Assembly: GCF_000317205.1 (NCBI RefSeq)
Contig: NZ_AJLK01000024.1
Location: 1-38,584, forward strand
DNA length: 38,584 nt
Source of the DNA: Fischerella muscicola PCC 7414
Lineage (GTDB): Bacteria; Cyanobacteriota; Cyanobacteriia; Cyanobacteriales; Nostocaceae
Reading direction: 5' to 3'
Every line of letters starts with the position of its first letter. The first letter of the stretch is position 1. The translations under genes and the position numbers were made by a program. Of this stretch, positions 17,901 through 28,017 are shown piece by piece. Under the pieces are notes generated by a model. The model saw nothing but the letters and a program-made list of their open reading frames with translations, was not told where the DNA came from and made no database searches.

Positions 17901-18815
17901 ATGGCTAACACTTGGTGGGAATTACAAATTATTTGTGAACCAGAACTAGAAGATAGCATCTTTTGGCGACTGGGAAGTTTTGGCTGTCGTGGTACAGCAA
18001 GTGAAAAAAAAGGAAATCAAAGTCTGGTGAGGGGTTATTTGCCGGTATTTCAAGCACAGCTATTGGATTTAGCCGCGCTATCGCTGTGGTTACGCCAAGA
18101 CGCGTTGTGTATGGAAATTGCTCCCCCGACAATAGATTGGCAGTTAATTGACGAACAAGATTGGGCAAGTAGTTGGAAACAATACTGGCTACCACAGGAA
18201 ATAGGCGATCGCTTTTTGATTAATCCCGCTTGGTATCCAACACCAGAAAATAGCGATCGCTTAATTATCCGCCTCGATCCTGGTATGGCTTTTGGTACAG
18301 GGAACCATGCCACAACTCAATTGTGTTTGGAATCCTTAGAAATGCGACTAAGTGACTCCCTATCATCCCCCCCAACAGGAGAACAGGGAGGTGCGGTAAT
18401 TGCAGATATTGGTTGTGGTTCTGGTATCCTTTCAATCGGGGCACTACTACTAGGAGCAAAACAAGTCTATGCGGTAGATACTGACCCTTTAGCAGTGCAA
18501 TCAACCCAAGAAAATCTCTTACTCAATGGCATTGATGCAGAACGCTTGGTTGTGACCCAAGGTAGTGTAGACGTTGCAGCAAAACTGATCACTGCACCAG
18601 TAGATGGTATAGTATGCAACATCCTCGCTGATGTAATCATCGAACTGGTTCCCCAAATGAGTGCGATCGCCAAACCCAGTACTTGGGCTATCTTCAGTGG
18701 TATCTTAGTCGAGCAATCGAAAGCCGTTGCTGATACTTTAGAAAAAAATGGTTGGGTGGTGGCTACTCTGTGGAAACGCAAAGAATGGTGTTGCTTGAAC
18801 GTGCGGCGTTCTTAA
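17901..18815 (+). CDS. prmA: Ribosomal protein L11 methyltransferase
   Basis: PrmA uses S-adenosylmethionine to trimethylate ribosomal protein L11 in the cytoplasm. The 304-residue protein has an N-terminal L11-recognition region ([20 protein letters not shown]) and the linker [19 protein letters not shown], a strong family signature. The class I SAM fold shows [21 protein letters not shown] and the motif IV-like [10 protein letters not shown] short Pro/Gly-rich insertion ([11 protein letters not shown], near residue 155) precedes the SAM motif and may be lineage specific. It is followed 48 bp later by the Uma2 gene on the same strand. Confidence 0.96.
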   Translation: MANTWWELQIICEPELEDSIFWRLGSFGCRGTASEKKGNQSLVRGYLPVFQAQLLDLAALSLWLRQDALCMEIAPPTIDWQLIDEQDWASSWKQYWLPQEIGDRFLINPAWYPTPENSDRLIIRLDPGMAFGTGNHATTQLCLESLEMRLSDSLSSPPTGEQGGAVIADIGCGSGILSIGALLLGAKQVYAVDTDPLAVQSTQENLLLNGIDAERLVVTQGSVDVAAKLITAPVDGIVCNILADVIIELVPQMSAIAKPSTWAIFSGILVEQSKAVADTLEKNGWVVATLWKRKEWCCLNVRRS

Positions 18816-18863
18816 ACTGGAGATAGGAGTAGCGATCGCTCCTAATTGGAGGCTTGGTAGATC

Positions 18864-19601
18864 ATGGTACAACAACTCACGCCCGACACAGCACCAGAGC
18901 TAGTCTACCCGGAGAGCGACGGGAAGCCAATGGCCGATAATACAAAACAATTTCGTTGGATTGTCACGATTAAAGAAAATTTAGAAATTTTATTTGCATC
19001 ACAAAGTGATGTATTTATTGCTGGAGACTTGCTGTGGTATCCAGTAGAGGGAAATAACAAACTTTGCCAAGCACCTGATATCATGGTCGTTTTTGGTAGA
19101 CCAAAAGCAGATAGAGGTTCTTATTTACAGTGGAAAGAAAATAATATTGCTCCCCAAGTAGTGTTTGAAATTCTCTCACCCAGCAATACAACCAAAGAGA
19201 TGACAAATAAGCTTCTGTTTTATCAACGTTATGGTGTTGAAGAATATTATATTTACAATCCAGACACTTTGGAATTAACTGGTTTGTTACGTTCTGGAGA
19301 TGACTTAGAAATTATTGAAGAGATGAATGGTTGGGTGAGTCCCCGATTGGGAGTGCGGTTTGTACTGACACCTGAAACTTTAGAAATTTATCGTCCCGAT
19401 GGACAAAGATTTCTCACACCCGTAGAATTAGACCAAGTCCGGGAAAAGGAACGCCAACGTGCCGAACAGGAACGCCAACGTGCTGAACAGGAACGCCAAC
19501 AGAAAGAAGCAGCACTACAGCAACTTGAACAAGAACAACAGCGTTATCAAGAATTGTTGGCGAGATTACGAGAAAAGGGGATTGATCCAGAAAAGTTGTA
19601 A
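18864..19601 (+). CDS. Uma2 family (DUF820) putative restriction-endonuclease-like protein with C-terminal coiled coil
   Basis: A 245-residue member of the Uma2/DUF820 family, a PD-(D/E)XK-fold group greatly expanded in cyanobacteria. Core motifs include APDIMVVFG, VVFEILSPSNTTKEMTNK and YQRYGVEEYYIYNPD; the Asp, Glu and Lys of the predicted nuclease site are present. Residues ~195-240 are a charged coiled coil built from ERQRAEQ heptads encoded by 21-bp DNA repeats. GGAGG lies about 12 nt before the ATG. Its stop is only 6 bp from the broken end of a convergent alpha/beta-hydrolase gene. The function of the family in cells is unclear; association with mobile DNA is common. Confidence 0.88.
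   Translation: MVQQLTPDTAPELVYPESDGKPMADNTKQFRWIVTIKENLEILFASQSDVFIAGDLLWYPVEGNNKLCQAPDIMVVFGRPKADRGSYLQWKENNIAPQVVFEILSPSNTTKEMTNKLLFYQRYGVEEYYIYNPDTLELTGLLRSGDDLEIIEEMNGWVSPRLGVRFVLTPETLEIYRPDGQRFLTPVELDQVREKERQRAEQERQRAEQERQQKEAALQQLEQEQQRYQELLARLREKGIDPEKL
19449..19500 (+). repeat. 21-bp tandem repeat encoding ERQRAEQ heptads
   Basis: GAACGCCAACGTGCCGAACA-type units at 19449-19469 and 19470-19490 differ at one base, and a third partial copy begins at 19491. The period equals one coiled-coil heptad, so unit gain or loss would change coil length without a frameshift. Confidence 0.85.
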
Positions 19602-19606
19602 TTAGT

Positions 19607-19792
19607 TCAAGAATAAGCGATCGCATCTTCTCTGACGTGGTAGCCTGCATTCACCAAAGCAGAAACTTGATTTCGCCATAAATTACCATCATCAGGCCAA
19701 CCGTGCAGTAATAGTACACATTCTTTACCTGAACCTGAATCTTGTAAATAGTAGCGATCGCCTTTTACTTCTACACTTAGGGTATTGTACAT
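19607..19792 (-). pseudogene. N-terminal remnant of an alpha/beta hydrolase
   Basis: This 61-codon frame begins MYNTLSVEVKGDRYYLQDSG and reaches the oxyanion block VLLLHGWPDDGNLWRNQV and SALVNAGYHV, as in the epoxide hydrolase/haloalkane dehalogenase-like branch. At the point where a family member would continue with the PDLRGYG-type strand, the reading changes to REDAIAYS and stops. The nucleophile elbow, cap and catalytic His are absent; complete members are around 280 residues. The break is beside a HIP1 octamer and 6 bp from the end of the Uma2 gene, suggesting deletion or insertion of foreign DNA. It lies downstream of the AraC gene on the same strand. Confidence 0.8.
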
Positions 19793-19894
19793 AAGTTTTG
19801 GTGTTGAGTATTACATATCAAACAACCTCAACATTACTCAAACCAAAAGTGTATAGTCGTTCACATTCTTGCTATTGGGAGCATATTTTTGCTA

Positions 19895-20788
19895 TTAATT
19901 CCGAAACTCCTGAGGAGACAAACCAACCCAGCGCCGAAAATGACGGCTGAGATGACTTTGATGAGCAAAACCACAGATCAGCGCGATATCTGCAATACTT
20001 AAATCCAATTTTTTAAGCAACTGCTTTGCAAGTTCTACTCGCCTATAAATTACAAACTGGTGCGGCGTCATGTGTAACGACTGTTTGAACAGGCGACAAA
20101 AGTAATAACAACTAATTCCGGCTATATTTGCTAAGTCTGCTAGTTTGATATCTTCACTTAAATTTGCTTCGATGTAATCTATAATTTGCTTAACTTTATA
20201 TTTTGGTAATCCATCATAATATTCCGGAAAATAATGTTTTGATACTGAGAAGTTTTTAATTAAATGTACTGCTAGAGCCGTACCAAAAGACTCACCGTAT
20301 AATCTTCCTGCTGGACACCCAGCTTCTAAATCAGCTTGGAGAGCATTGACTACGCTTTGAATTACTGGGTCAAAAATTTTCCATTTTTGCACAAATTCAA
20401 TTTGTTTACTATCTAATATCTCATCAACAATTGTTTCCAAAAATGAGAATTTAAACGTCAGTATCGTAAAAGATATTGTTTCTTCCCACCGTGTCCAATG
20501 ACTGGTGTGAGCTGGACAAAGACAAATTTCACCACCACCCAGGCGATATGACAAATGATTCCCACCCATACGGCGTTCATGATGCGTCCACGAGTTGATA
20601 TCCATAATTTCTAGCGTCAACTGTTGCATCGTGTGTTCACAAGTTTCCGAACCAGGATGTTGATAGTGAGCGAGAAAAATGTTGTTCCAGTTAGCTTGTT
20701 GACTAGTCAATAATGGTGGACAACAGAGAACTTGATTCAAGTCCTCCACATTCGTCATATCTAAATGTGGCGATATGGGTTGAGGCAT
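19895..20788 (-). CDS. AraC family transcriptional regulator
   Basis: A 297-residue DNA-binding regulator. The C-terminal ~100 residues are a standard AraC/XylS double helix-turn-helix: the first around IKLADLANIAGISCYYFCRLF, the second around SIADIALICGFAHQSHLSRHF, ending GLSPQEFRN. The N-terminal ~190 residues form a cupin-like effector region (SYRLGGGEICLCPAHTSHW). The effector and targets are unknown. The truncated alpha/beta hydrolase 102 bp downstream may once have been co-transcribed with it. It starts 17 bp after the recF stop on the same strand, so recF read-through is possible. Confidence 0.93.
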   Translation of the reverse strand: MPQPISPHLDMTNVEDLNQVLCCPPLLTSQQANWNNIFLAHYQHPGSETCEHTMQQLTLEIMDINSWTHHERRMGGNHLSYRLGGGEICLCPAHTSHWTRWEETISFTILTFKFSFLETIVDEILDSKQIEFVQKWKIFDPVIQSVVNALQADLEAGCPAGRLYGESFGTALAVHLIKNFSVSKHYFPEYYDGLPKYKVKQIIDYIEANLSEDIKLADLANIAGISCYYFCRLFKQSLHMTPHQFVIYRRVELAKQLLKKLDLSIADIALICGFAHQSHLSRHFRRWVGLSPQEFRN

Positions 20789-20805
20789 GAAGTGAGATTA
20801 TGATT

Positions 20806-21975
20806 TTATTCCTGAAAAATTCCTTCTAGTTTTTGTCTGCCAACTCCTACTTTTTCTATGGATATTTTGCCAGTTTTAACGTACAGAATTTGAGAAGAAT
20901 TCAACCATTGGGAATCAAAAGCACCTAAATGAGTAGTAGTAATTATTGTCTGAAAACGGTCTTGAATTGTATCAAGTAATTGATTTTGACGAGAAGGATC
21001 TAGTTCCGCTAAAACATCATCAAGAAGTAGCAGTGGTGGTTCTCCTACAACCTCTTCAATTAGTTGCAATTCAGCTAATTTTAAAGCTAGTACGAGGGTT
21101 CTTTGCTGACCTTGGGAACCGTATTGACGAGCTGGTGTTTGATTAATTGTTAATTCTATTTCGTCCCGATGCGGTCCAACGAGAGTAGTGCCTTGGTGCA
21201 ATTCCGCGATAGTTCTTTGCTGAAGCTTTTCTAGAAAGGCTTGCTGCACCTTTTCTGAGTGATTTTGCTCTAAAGGAACGTTAGGCGAGTATTTGATTTG
21301 CAAAATTTCTTTACTGCCACTAATGCTAGCGTGCCACTTTTTGGCTATGGGAGCGAGTCGCTGTATAGCTCTTTCCCGACGTCTAATCACCCGTGTACCT
21401 GCTGTCGCTAGCTGTACATCCCATATAGCTAATTCTTCAGTTTGCACAGGTGCGCCTTGACTTGTCTCGATATTGCGTTTCAAAAAGGCGTTACGCTGAC
21501 GTAATACTTGGTGATATTGTTGTAATATATGGGCGTATATTGGTTCTAGTTGAATCAATAAAGTATCTAGCCAGTGACGCCGACCTTCTGGCCCGCCACG
21601 TACCAGTTCTAAGTCCAAGCTAGAAAATTGTACGGCATTAAGGATACCGAGAAAGTCCATTTGTCGCCGGAGATTTTCACCGTTGAGGTTAACCGTACGG
21701 CGACCATTACGACGCAGAATTAAGTTGAGAGTGCTAATGCCAGTCTCTCGTTTGAGAGAAGCACTAATTTGAGCAAGTTCTTCTGCTTCTTGCACTAAAT
21801 CGCGATCGCGAAAAGTACGATGCGATCGCAATGTAGCTAATAACTCCACCGCCTCCAACAAATTAGATTTTCCCTGAGCATTATTGCCCACCAAAATCGT
21901 TTTGGGAGCAGTAAACTCAACCTGCTGCTCTTGATAGTTGCGAAAGTGTCGGAGGTGGAGGGTTTTTAAATACAT
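20806..21975 (-). CDS. recF: DNA replication/repair protein RecF
   Basis: RecF is an SMC-like ATPase that helps load RecA at gaps and stalled forks. The 389-residue protein begins [15 protein letters not shown] as expected. It has Walker [14 protein letters not shown] (~32-44), the ABC signature [16 protein letters not shown] and Walker [13 protein letters not shown], followed by a conserved TTTHLGAFD segment. Length and motif order are normal. It is leftward, followed closely by the AraC gene, and preceded by a purine/pyrimidine-rich spacer. Confidence 0.97.
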   Translation of the reverse strand: MYLKTLHLRHFRNYQEQQVEFTAPKTILVGNNAQGKSNLLEAVELLATLRSHRTFRDRDLVQEAEELAQISASLKRETGISTLNLILRRNGRRTVNLNGENLRRQMDFLGILNAVQFSSLDLELVRGGPEGRRHWLDTLLIQLEPIYAHILQQYHQVLRQRNAFLKRNIETSQGAPVQTEELAIWDVQLATAGTRVIRRRERAIQRLAPIAKKWHASISGSKEILQIKYSPNVPLEQNHSEKVQQAFLEKLQQRTIAELHQGTTLVGPHRDEIELTINQTPARQYGSQGQQRTLVLALKLAELQLIEEVVGEPPLLLLDDVLAELDPSRQNQLLDTIQDRFQTIITTTHLGAFDSQWLNSSQILYVKTGKISIEKVGVGRQKLEGIFQE

Positions 21976-22112
21976 ACGGGAGTGTGGGGAGTAGGGGAAG
22001 TAGGAGGTGGGGAAGGTGGGGCCCCCTATGGGGATAAGGGGCAGTGGGGAGATGGGGAGGTGGGGAGAGAACTTCTCCCTATCACCCCATCATCCCATCA
22101 CCCCATACCCCA
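21976..22112. repeat. Polypurine/polypyrimidine low-complexity spacer between recF and the P-type ATPase gene
   Basis: GGGGAGTAGGGGAAGTAGG-like words on the left (to about 22065) are followed by CATCCCATCACCCCATACCC-like words on the right, with GGGGCCCCC in the middle. It has the same mirror-like design as the spacer at 17712-17895 and could fold into a long hairpin. Confidence 0.7.
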
Positions 22113-25001
22113 TCACACGGTTTTCTTGCCCATCAATCGGAAGATGATCTTTTCAATTTCAATCCACACAAACATTAAGGCGCTGAAGCCAAGACAAATT
22201 GCCAATTCTGGCAAGGTGATGAAATGAGTCCCGAAGAAATTGCGCAGAGGAGGAACGTAAACCAGCATCAGTTGTAAAATCGTGGTTAACACAACTGCCC
22301 CTAACACATAGGGATTTGACAGAGGATTCATCTCTATTGTTAGTCGGCTGTTAGAGCGAATTGCGATCGCATGACCCATTTGGGCAAGACACAGGGAAGT
22401 AAATACCATTGTCTTCCACCGATCTGGACTCAACCCATTGCCAGATATGCTGGTGGAATGATTGTACGCCCACGTCATCAAAATAATGGTAATGATTGCG
22501 AAAATAATCCCGATCCGAATCATATAAGAACCCAAGCCTCTAGCAAAAATGCTTTCACGCGGACTGAAGGGGGGACGCTTCATGACATCTGGTTCGGGGG
22601 GTTCTACAGCTAACGCTAAGGCTGGTAAACCGTCTGTCACCAAGTTCATCCAGAGAATTTGCAGGGGTGTGAGGGGAACTCCTCCTAATCCCAAGATGGG
22701 CGCAGCTGCGATGGTGAGAACTTCACCGATGTTACTACCGAGAATATACTTAATAAAACGGCGGATATTGGTGTAAACAACCCGACCTTCCTCAGTAGCG
22801 GCAACGATGGTAGCGAAGTTATCATCTAGTAGCACCATGTCGCTGGCTTCTTTACTAACATCAGTGCCGGTGATACCCATCGCAATACCAATGTCAGCTT
22901 GTTTGAGGGCTGGGGCATCGTTGACACCATCACCAGTCATCGCGACGAATCTGCCCCGACGCTGTAAAGCTTGGACAATTCGCAGTTTGTGTTCTGGAGC
23001 GACTCGAGCATAAATACTCACCAAGTCTACATTTTGCTCTAGGTCTTGGTCGCTCATCCGTTGCAGTTCTTGACCAGTCAGGGCGCGATCGCCTGCTTGG
23101 GCAATACCCAGATCGGTCGCGATCGCCCGGGCTGTTAACTGGTGATCACCGGTAATCATAATCGGTCGAATGCCTGCTTCTCGACACTCTTTTACCGCCG
23201 CCCTCACTTCTGGACGGGGTGCATCCAGCATCCCCACTAAGCCCAACCACACTAATTCTTGTTCGGATGCTTCATCTGAACCTTCAGGTGGAATTTCCCC
23301 AAGCGGTTTATAAGCAAAACCTAGCACCCGCAAACCATTAGAAGCCATGCGATCATTTTCGGCTAATACTTCATCTCGCTGGTTTTGAGTCAGGGGAATA
23401 GTGCTACTACCCACATAAAGTTGAGTACAGCGAGCCAAAATTAACTCTGGTGAGCCTTTGGTAAACATTAAATAGCCATGGGAGTTCACCAAATGGCTGA
23501 TGATCGGATCAACATCACTTAAAGGCGAAACACCTGTTTCTACTTGTTCAACCCTACAAATTACACTCATCCGCTTTCGTTCTGAAGAAAACGGAAACTC
23601 ACCCACCCGAGGTAATTTACTATCCCACTGATCTTTTTCAATTCCTCCTTTGGCTGCTAGTGTCACCAAAGCCCCTTCTGTCGGGTCTCCTAAAATAGTC
23701 CACTGTCCTTGTTGCTGTTGTAAGACAGAATCATTACAAACAGCACAGGCTACTAATAAAGCTTGTAGTTCTCGGTAATCTTGTACCTCAACTTTATTAT
23801 TTTGCAGTTGAAACTCGCCTGTAGGAGCGTAACCTTCTCCTGTAACGCGGAATTCTTGATGATTGGAAGTTTTTTCACTCGGATTAGAGGTAGAAGCATT
23901 TGTGTAGACAGATTGCACTACCATCTTGTTCTGAGTCAAAGTCCCGGTTTTATCAGAACAGATTGTAGTTACAGAACCGAGAGTTTCTACTGCTGGTAAT
24001 TTGCGAATTAAAGCTTTGCGACGCACCATGCGTTGAGTTCCCAAAGCTAGGGTAACGGTGATCACAGCAGGTAGACCTTCTGGCACGACCGCCACTGCCA
24101 TACTTAAAGAAACTTCCAATAATTCTGTTAAGTTACCACCACGCAGCAACCCCACAATTACAACAATGGCTACCAAAACTAAAGAACCTGTCACCAGGAC
24201 ATTACCTAGCTGAGTCATCCGTTGTTGTAACGGTGTAGGTTCACTTTCCACCGACTGCAACATGGCAGCAATTTTGCCGAGTTCGGTTTTCATCCCAGTG
24301 TTGGTGACTAGAACTTTGCCCCGTCCTTGGACAACTTCTGTACCTTGAAAAACCGAATTGATGCGATCGCCTATTCCTGTCTCTTCAGGTAATGTGGTTT
24401 CTGCCTGTTTGTTAACCGCTTCGGCTTCACCCGTGAGTGCCGATTCTCGGATTTGCAAGTTAGACACTTCCAACAAGCGTCCATCTGCTGCTACTTGCAT
24501 CCCTGCTTCTATGAGCATCACATCCCCCGGTACTAAATCCTTAGCTGCCACCTCTAATGGTTTACCATCACGAATGACGCGGACGTTGGGAGAAGAGAGT
24601 TTTTTCAGCGCTGCGAGGGCTTTTTCAGCACGGCTTTCTTGAACATAGCCAAGGATGCCATTGAGGACCACAATTGCTAAGATTGCGATCGTGTCTTTGA
24701 ATGGTACTTCCCCCGCTTTTAACTCGTTGTTTTGCAGAGCCAGCAAGTCTAAAATCCCGGAAACAATAGCCACAGCGATCAGCATCAACAACATGATGTT
24801 TTTGAACTGATCTACCAAAATTTCCCAGGCACTGCGACCACCAGTTTCCTCGAGTTCGTTCGGGCCGTATTGTTCCAATCGCTGTTGCGCTTCTTGAGGT
24901 GATAAGCCAGTGTCTGCATTCGTAGAGAGCAGTTCTATTGCTTTATCAACTTCTAAGCTATGCCAAACGGTAGTTGAATCAGGCAGAGAATGAGCAGACA
25001 T
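22113..25001 (-). CDS. Calcium-transporting-type P-type ATPase (P2A-like)
   Basis: A 962-residue cation pump of the P2A (SERCA/PMR1-like) type, predicted to export Ca2+ across the plasma or thylakoid membrane. The N-terminal cation-ATPase domain reads [18 protein letters not shown], the actuator motif is ESALTGEA, the phosphorylated Asp is D350 in [12 protein letters not shown], and the hinge is [18 protein letters not shown]. Transport-site residues typical of SERCA are seen in M4 (VPEGLPA), M5 (SNIGE) and M6 (NLVTDGLPA). By hand alignment, the M8 glutamate of SERCA site I is Gln here (LCLAQMGHA), so site stoichiometry may differ. It stands alone, divergent from the transglutaminase-like gene. 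Confidence 0.93.
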   Translation of the reverse strand: MSAHSLPDSTTVWHSLEVDKAIELLSTNADTGLSPQEAQQRLEQYGPNELEETGGRSAWEILVDQFKNIMLLMLIAVAIVSGILDLLALQNNELKAGEVPFKDTIAILAIVVLNGILGYVQESRAEKALAALKKLSSPNVRVIRDGKPLEVAAKDLVPGDVMLIEAGMQVAADGRLLEVSNLQIRESALTGEAEAVNKQAETTLPEETGIGDRINSVFQGTEVVQGRGKVLVTNTGMKTELGKIAAMLQSVESEPTPLQQRMTQLGNVLVTGSLVLVAIVVIVGLLRGGNLTELLEVSLSMAVAVVPEGLPAVITVTLALGTQRMVRRKALIRKLPAVETLGSVTTICSDKTGTLTQNKMVVQSVYTNASTSNPSEKTSNHQEFRVTGEGYAPTGEFQLQNNKVEVQDYRELQALLVACAVCNDSVLQQQQGQWTILGDPTEGALVTLAAKGGIEKDQWDSKLPRVGEFPFSSERKRMSVICRVEQVETGVSPLSDVDPIISHLVNSHGYLMFTKGSPELILARCTQLYVGSSTIPLTQNQRDEVLAENDRMASNGLRVLGFAYKPLGEIPPEGSDEASEQELVWLGLVGMLDAPRPEVRAAVKECREAGIRPIMITGDHQLTARAIATDLGIAQAGDRALTGQELQRMSDQDLEQNVDLVSIYARVAPEHKLRIVQALQRRGRFVAMTGDGVNDAPALKQADIGIAMGITGTDVSKEASDMVLLDDNFATIVAATEEGRVVYTNIRRFIKYILGSNIGEVLTIAAAPILGLGGVPLTPLQILWMNLVTDGLPALALAVEPPEPDVMKRPPFSPRESIFARGLGSYMIRIGIIFAIITIILMTWAYNHSTSISGNGLSPDRWKTMVFTSLCLAQMGHAIAIRSNSRLTIEMNPLSNPYVLGAVVLTTILQLMLVYVPPLRNFFGTHFITLPELAICLGFSALMFVWIEIEKIIFRLMGKKTV

Positions 25002-25293
25002 CGTGTAGGTTACAGGAAATGGTTACAGAATTCGATCATAATTTAGTGATAGCTAGAAAAACCATCAACTAAAGTTACATTAGGGATATTGCTAACGAGC
25101 GTTAACATAAAGTGTGATTTTTCACATTTCCCTACTTTTTTTACGGCATTATCTAAGTATTATTGCTAGAGTAACTGCTTTTTATAGCACATATTTTTGA
25201 TAGTTGTGAGTAATAGAAGTTGGGAGTGGAATTGCACAAAACATATCAAAATACATCCTAGTCGTGCTAAATCTTTAAGTACATTAGTTTAAT

Positions 25294-26964
25294 ATGAATT
25301 TTGCTCTTCCCAGTTTGACCTCTAGCCAGATGTTCGGGCAAAAAACAATTCGACCAATTGGTGCTGCCGTTTTGAGTGGCATTGCTTTCTTCCAAGATAC
25401 TCTGATTGCTATTGATTCTCCTAAAGGGTATCTGCTGCAAATAGATCCTGCCACTGACAACACAAAAATTCTCAATCCTCACCAAAGCAGGGAATTTACA
25501 GATGTCACTGGTTTGGCAATTTGGGAAGATACTCTCTGGGTGACAAGAGGTAATAGTGTTTATTTATGTAAATGGAATTCTTGGGGACTGGAACATTTTG
25601 TCACCTTGCCTTACCCTGCCAATGGCATTGCTGTTTGGGAATCAACAGTCTATGTCAGTTGCCAAAAATTGGGAGATATTGTGATATTTAATCGCGATAC
25701 CCGCAAAGAAATTACCAGATTTTATGCTCCTGGTGTGGGGGTAGAAAATTTGACTGTGACTGATGAAATTCTTTGGGCTTGCGATGCAACAGAACAAAGC
25801 GTTTACTGCATGGATAGGGCTACGGGGGAAGTTAAATTTAGTGTACTAACACCGTTTGAATCTCCTACAGGCATAGCAGTACAAACAGATAAAAATACAG
25901 GTCAACAAACTCTCTATGTCGCCTACGCTTCTGAAGAACCTTATGTGCGCGATAACCCGAATGCTGACCCGAACCACGAACTAGCATATCGCGATCGCAC
26001 GTTTATTCACCCACTCTACTATCGTTATTTCCCAGAAAAGCGCTACGCTCTTTCTAATGGCTATCTAATTGAAATGTCCTATGTAGAGGAAATAGCGCCG
26101 ATTGAAGAGGTTTACTTACAAGACCTAGAATGGCGTATTGCCCTACCAAGCGACACAGATCGTCAAAAGGTCAAACATGTTGAACCTGTGGGACTGCCTT
26201 TTACGGAAGAAATTATGGATGGGCAACGGATGGCTGTGTTTAAATTCGATGCCCTGACCCCCGGTGAACGGCACATGTTTGGCTGGAAGGCGGTCTTAGA
26301 AGTCCAAGGTATTAAATATCGTCTCACTCCAACCGATGTAGAAGATATTCCTGAACTATCGCCAGAATACCAAACTCGCTATCTCGTAGATAATGATGAA
26401 TTAGCAATGGATACTACCATTGTCCGCCGTGCTGCCCAAGAAGCAATTGGTACAGAAACCAATTTGCTAAGGAAAATGTACAGCATCCGTAATTATGTCT
26501 ACGATCAACTAAGATATGGTATTAAACCTTACATAGATACTCCAGATCGAGTATTAGAAAGAGGTGTTGGTTCTTGTGGTGAATATGTAGGTGTTTTGCT
26601 GGCTTTGTGTCGTTTAAATGGCATAGCTTGTCGTACCGTCGGACGCTACAAATGTCCTACCTACGCAGAACACCAACATGTGCCTCTGCAACCAGACTAC
26701 AACCATGTATGGTTAGAATTCTACATCCCTGGTTTTGGTTGGTTGCCAATGGAATCTAACCCTGATGATATTGGTAACAATGGGCCCTATCCCACACGCT
26801 TTTTTATGGGTTTGTGCTGGTATCACATTGAAATCGGTAAAGGTATTCCTTTTGAAACTATAACTAGTAAAGGTGTAAGGCTGACAAAAGAAGAAATTTC
26901 CATTGGTGAGTTGGCCATTAATCATATTCGCTTCACCATTTTGGGAGAGTTACCACCGTTTTAG
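25294..26964 (+). CDS. Beta-propeller plus transglutaminase-like domain protein
   Basis: A 556-residue protein. Residues ~25-210 show repeated blade-like strands (GIAFFQDTLIAIDSPKGYLL, GLAIWEDTLWVTRGNSVYL, GIAVWESTVYVSC) typical of an SGL/NHL-type beta-propeller. A middle beta region (~250-370) leads to a transglutaminase core with C428 (GVGSCGEYVG), H471 (YNHVWLEFY) and an acidic residue in WLPMESNPDD, where aligned families have Asp and this one appears to have E486. Such folds act as papain-like proteases, amidases or cross-linkers. No signal peptide is visible. The gene is single and divergent from the ATPase. A 14-bp stem hairpin lies about 60 bp past the stop. Confidence 0.85.
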   Translation: MNFALPSLTSSQMFGQKTIRPIGAAVLSGIAFFQDTLIAIDSPKGYLLQIDPATDNTKILNPHQSREFTDVTGLAIWEDTLWVTRGNSVYLCKWNSWGLEHFVTLPYPANGIAVWESTVYVSCQKLGDIVIFNRDTRKEITRFYAPGVGVENLTVTDEILWACDATEQSVYCMDRATGEVKFSVLTPFESPTGIAVQTDKNTGQQTLYVAYASEEPYVRDNPNADPNHELAYRDRTFIHPLYYRYFPEKRYALSNGYLIEMSYVEEIAPIEEVYLQDLEWRIALPSDTDRQKVKHVEPVGLPFTEEIMDGQRMAVFKFDALTPGERHMFGWKAVLEVQGIKYRLTPTDVEDIPELSPEYQTRYLVDNDELAMDTTIVRRAAQEAIGTETNLLRKMYSIRNYVYDQLRYGIKPYIDTPDRVLERGVGSCGEYVGVLLALCRLNGIACRTVGRYKCPTYAEHQHVPLQPDYNHVWLEFYIPGFGWLPMESNPDDIGNNGPYPTRFFMGLCWYHIEIGKGIPFETITSKGVRLTKEEISIGELAINHIRFTILGELPPF

Positions 26965-27465
26965 CTAACTCCGGGTTTCATATAGCAATCCTATTTGATT
27001 CGTGAACAATCAGATCGCCCAGATCCCCGACTTTTTAGAAAAGTCGGGGATCTTGTTTTCACTTATACTGTCGGATCGGCTGATAATTAAGGTGAGTTCA
27101 ATAGACTTCATTAACCCAACATCCCAACTTTTGCCTTCTGACTTGAAAGTAAACTCACCCCGTCCTGTCGGATACCCCTCTCCGCGGGTTCGGAGAGGGG
27201 AACTCACCGGCCCCCACTCCCCCAAGGGAGTAGGTATTAGGGGAAGGGGGTGAGGTTTTTTCATGGCAAGGTTCGTGAAACTTGTTTCATGGGGATGCCC
27301 TCTTCCCTCTGCCTTTTTTTGTAAGCTATTTCATCTATATTCATAGATATACGCTAATTTTACTGATATATGTAAAGCATCATCGGAAATACTGCAACTT
27401 GAGTTTGTAGCTGATTCTATTCCCGCAAAAGTGCGCTCTACTCTTTTTTGATTAAATTTACATTT
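26965..27465. other. Repeat-rich spacer upstream of the COP23 gene
   Basis: It contains a strong hairpin (27022-27052) and a palindromic low-complexity element (about 27155-27255). The latter includes a perfect stem CCCCTCTCCG (27175-27184) with CGGAGAGGGG (27191-27200). The final ~200 bp are the presumed leader and promoter of the COP23 gene. The open frames here on both strands are by-products of the palindromes. Confidence 0.6.
27022..27060 (+). terminator. Strong hairpin, probable terminator of the transglutaminase-like gene
   Basis: GATCCCCGACTTTT (27022-27035) pairs perfectly with AAAAGTCGGGGATC (27039-27052), followed by TTGTTTTC. A close copy lies at 29195-29223, so it is also a dispersed repeat. 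Confidence 0.7.
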
Positions 27466-28014
27466 ATGAAACTGGAGATATCTGATCAATCTTTGACATG
27501 GGGTGTGAGAGTTTTCGGCATAGCTGCACTAACTACATTTGCCACAATAGCTATCCTCAATCAACCAAGCTACGCTGGAGACACAACTTTTTACTGTGAT
27601 CAAAGCAACGGTGTACCGACAACATTTGTTCGTACCCAAAATGGCAAGAGACTACCAATGATTCGTTGGGTTTCCCAGTATTTTAGTGGTAAAGGGTTGA
27701 CACCTCTGCAACGCTGTCAGCAGGTAACTTACAGATTTCAAAGAAGTTATGACAACGGTACGCTGAGATACATCAAGACAGGTATTCTCAACAAACAGCC
27801 TGTCGTGTGCGCCGTTACTGAAAAAAACGCTGCTTGTACAGATACGACTTTATTATTCACTCTCAAACCAGGTAGCAATCCTGATGTTACTTTACGTCAA
27901 ATAATGGATCGCCGTGCCTTGGCTGCTGGAAACGCCACAAATCAAAGTGGGGGCAACACAAGCAACGATCCAGTGAATATTGATGTTGAAGCGTATCTGT
28001 ATTTCGGAAAATAA
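27466..28014 (+). CDS. COP23 domain protein (secreted, circadian-oscillating-protein family)
   Basis: A 182-residue exported protein of the COP23 family, named after a membrane-associated protein whose abundance oscillates daily in a unicellular cyanobacterium. I use the ATG at 27466 (MKLEISDQS) rather than the TTG 18 bp upstream. A signal peptide spans ~15-39 (VFGIAALTTFATIAILNQPSYA). The mature part shows family features: TTFYCDQSNGVPTTFVRTQ, then IRWVSQYF, PLQRCQQVTYRFQ, and paired Cys in VVCAVTEKNAACTD. Biochemical function is unknown. The stop is 3 bp from the start of the next gene, a trypsin-like protease, so the two are almost certainly co-transcribed. Confidence 0.88.
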   Translation: MKLEISDQSLTWGVRVFGIAALTTFATIAILNQPSYAGDTTFYCDQSNGVPTTFVRTQNGKRLPMIRWVSQYFSGKGLTPLQRCQQVTYRFQRSYDNGTLRYIKTGILNKQPVVCAVTEKNAACTDTTLLFTLKPGSNPDVTLRQIMDRRALAAGNATNQSGGNTSNDPVNIDVEAYLYFGK

Positions 28015-28017
28015 ATA

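Noticed and set aside
27002-27264. Overlapping open frames on both strands (83 and 84 codons)
   Set aside because: They run through palindromic low-complexity sequence, have no RBS and no recognisable protein features. The palindrome itself keeps both frames open.
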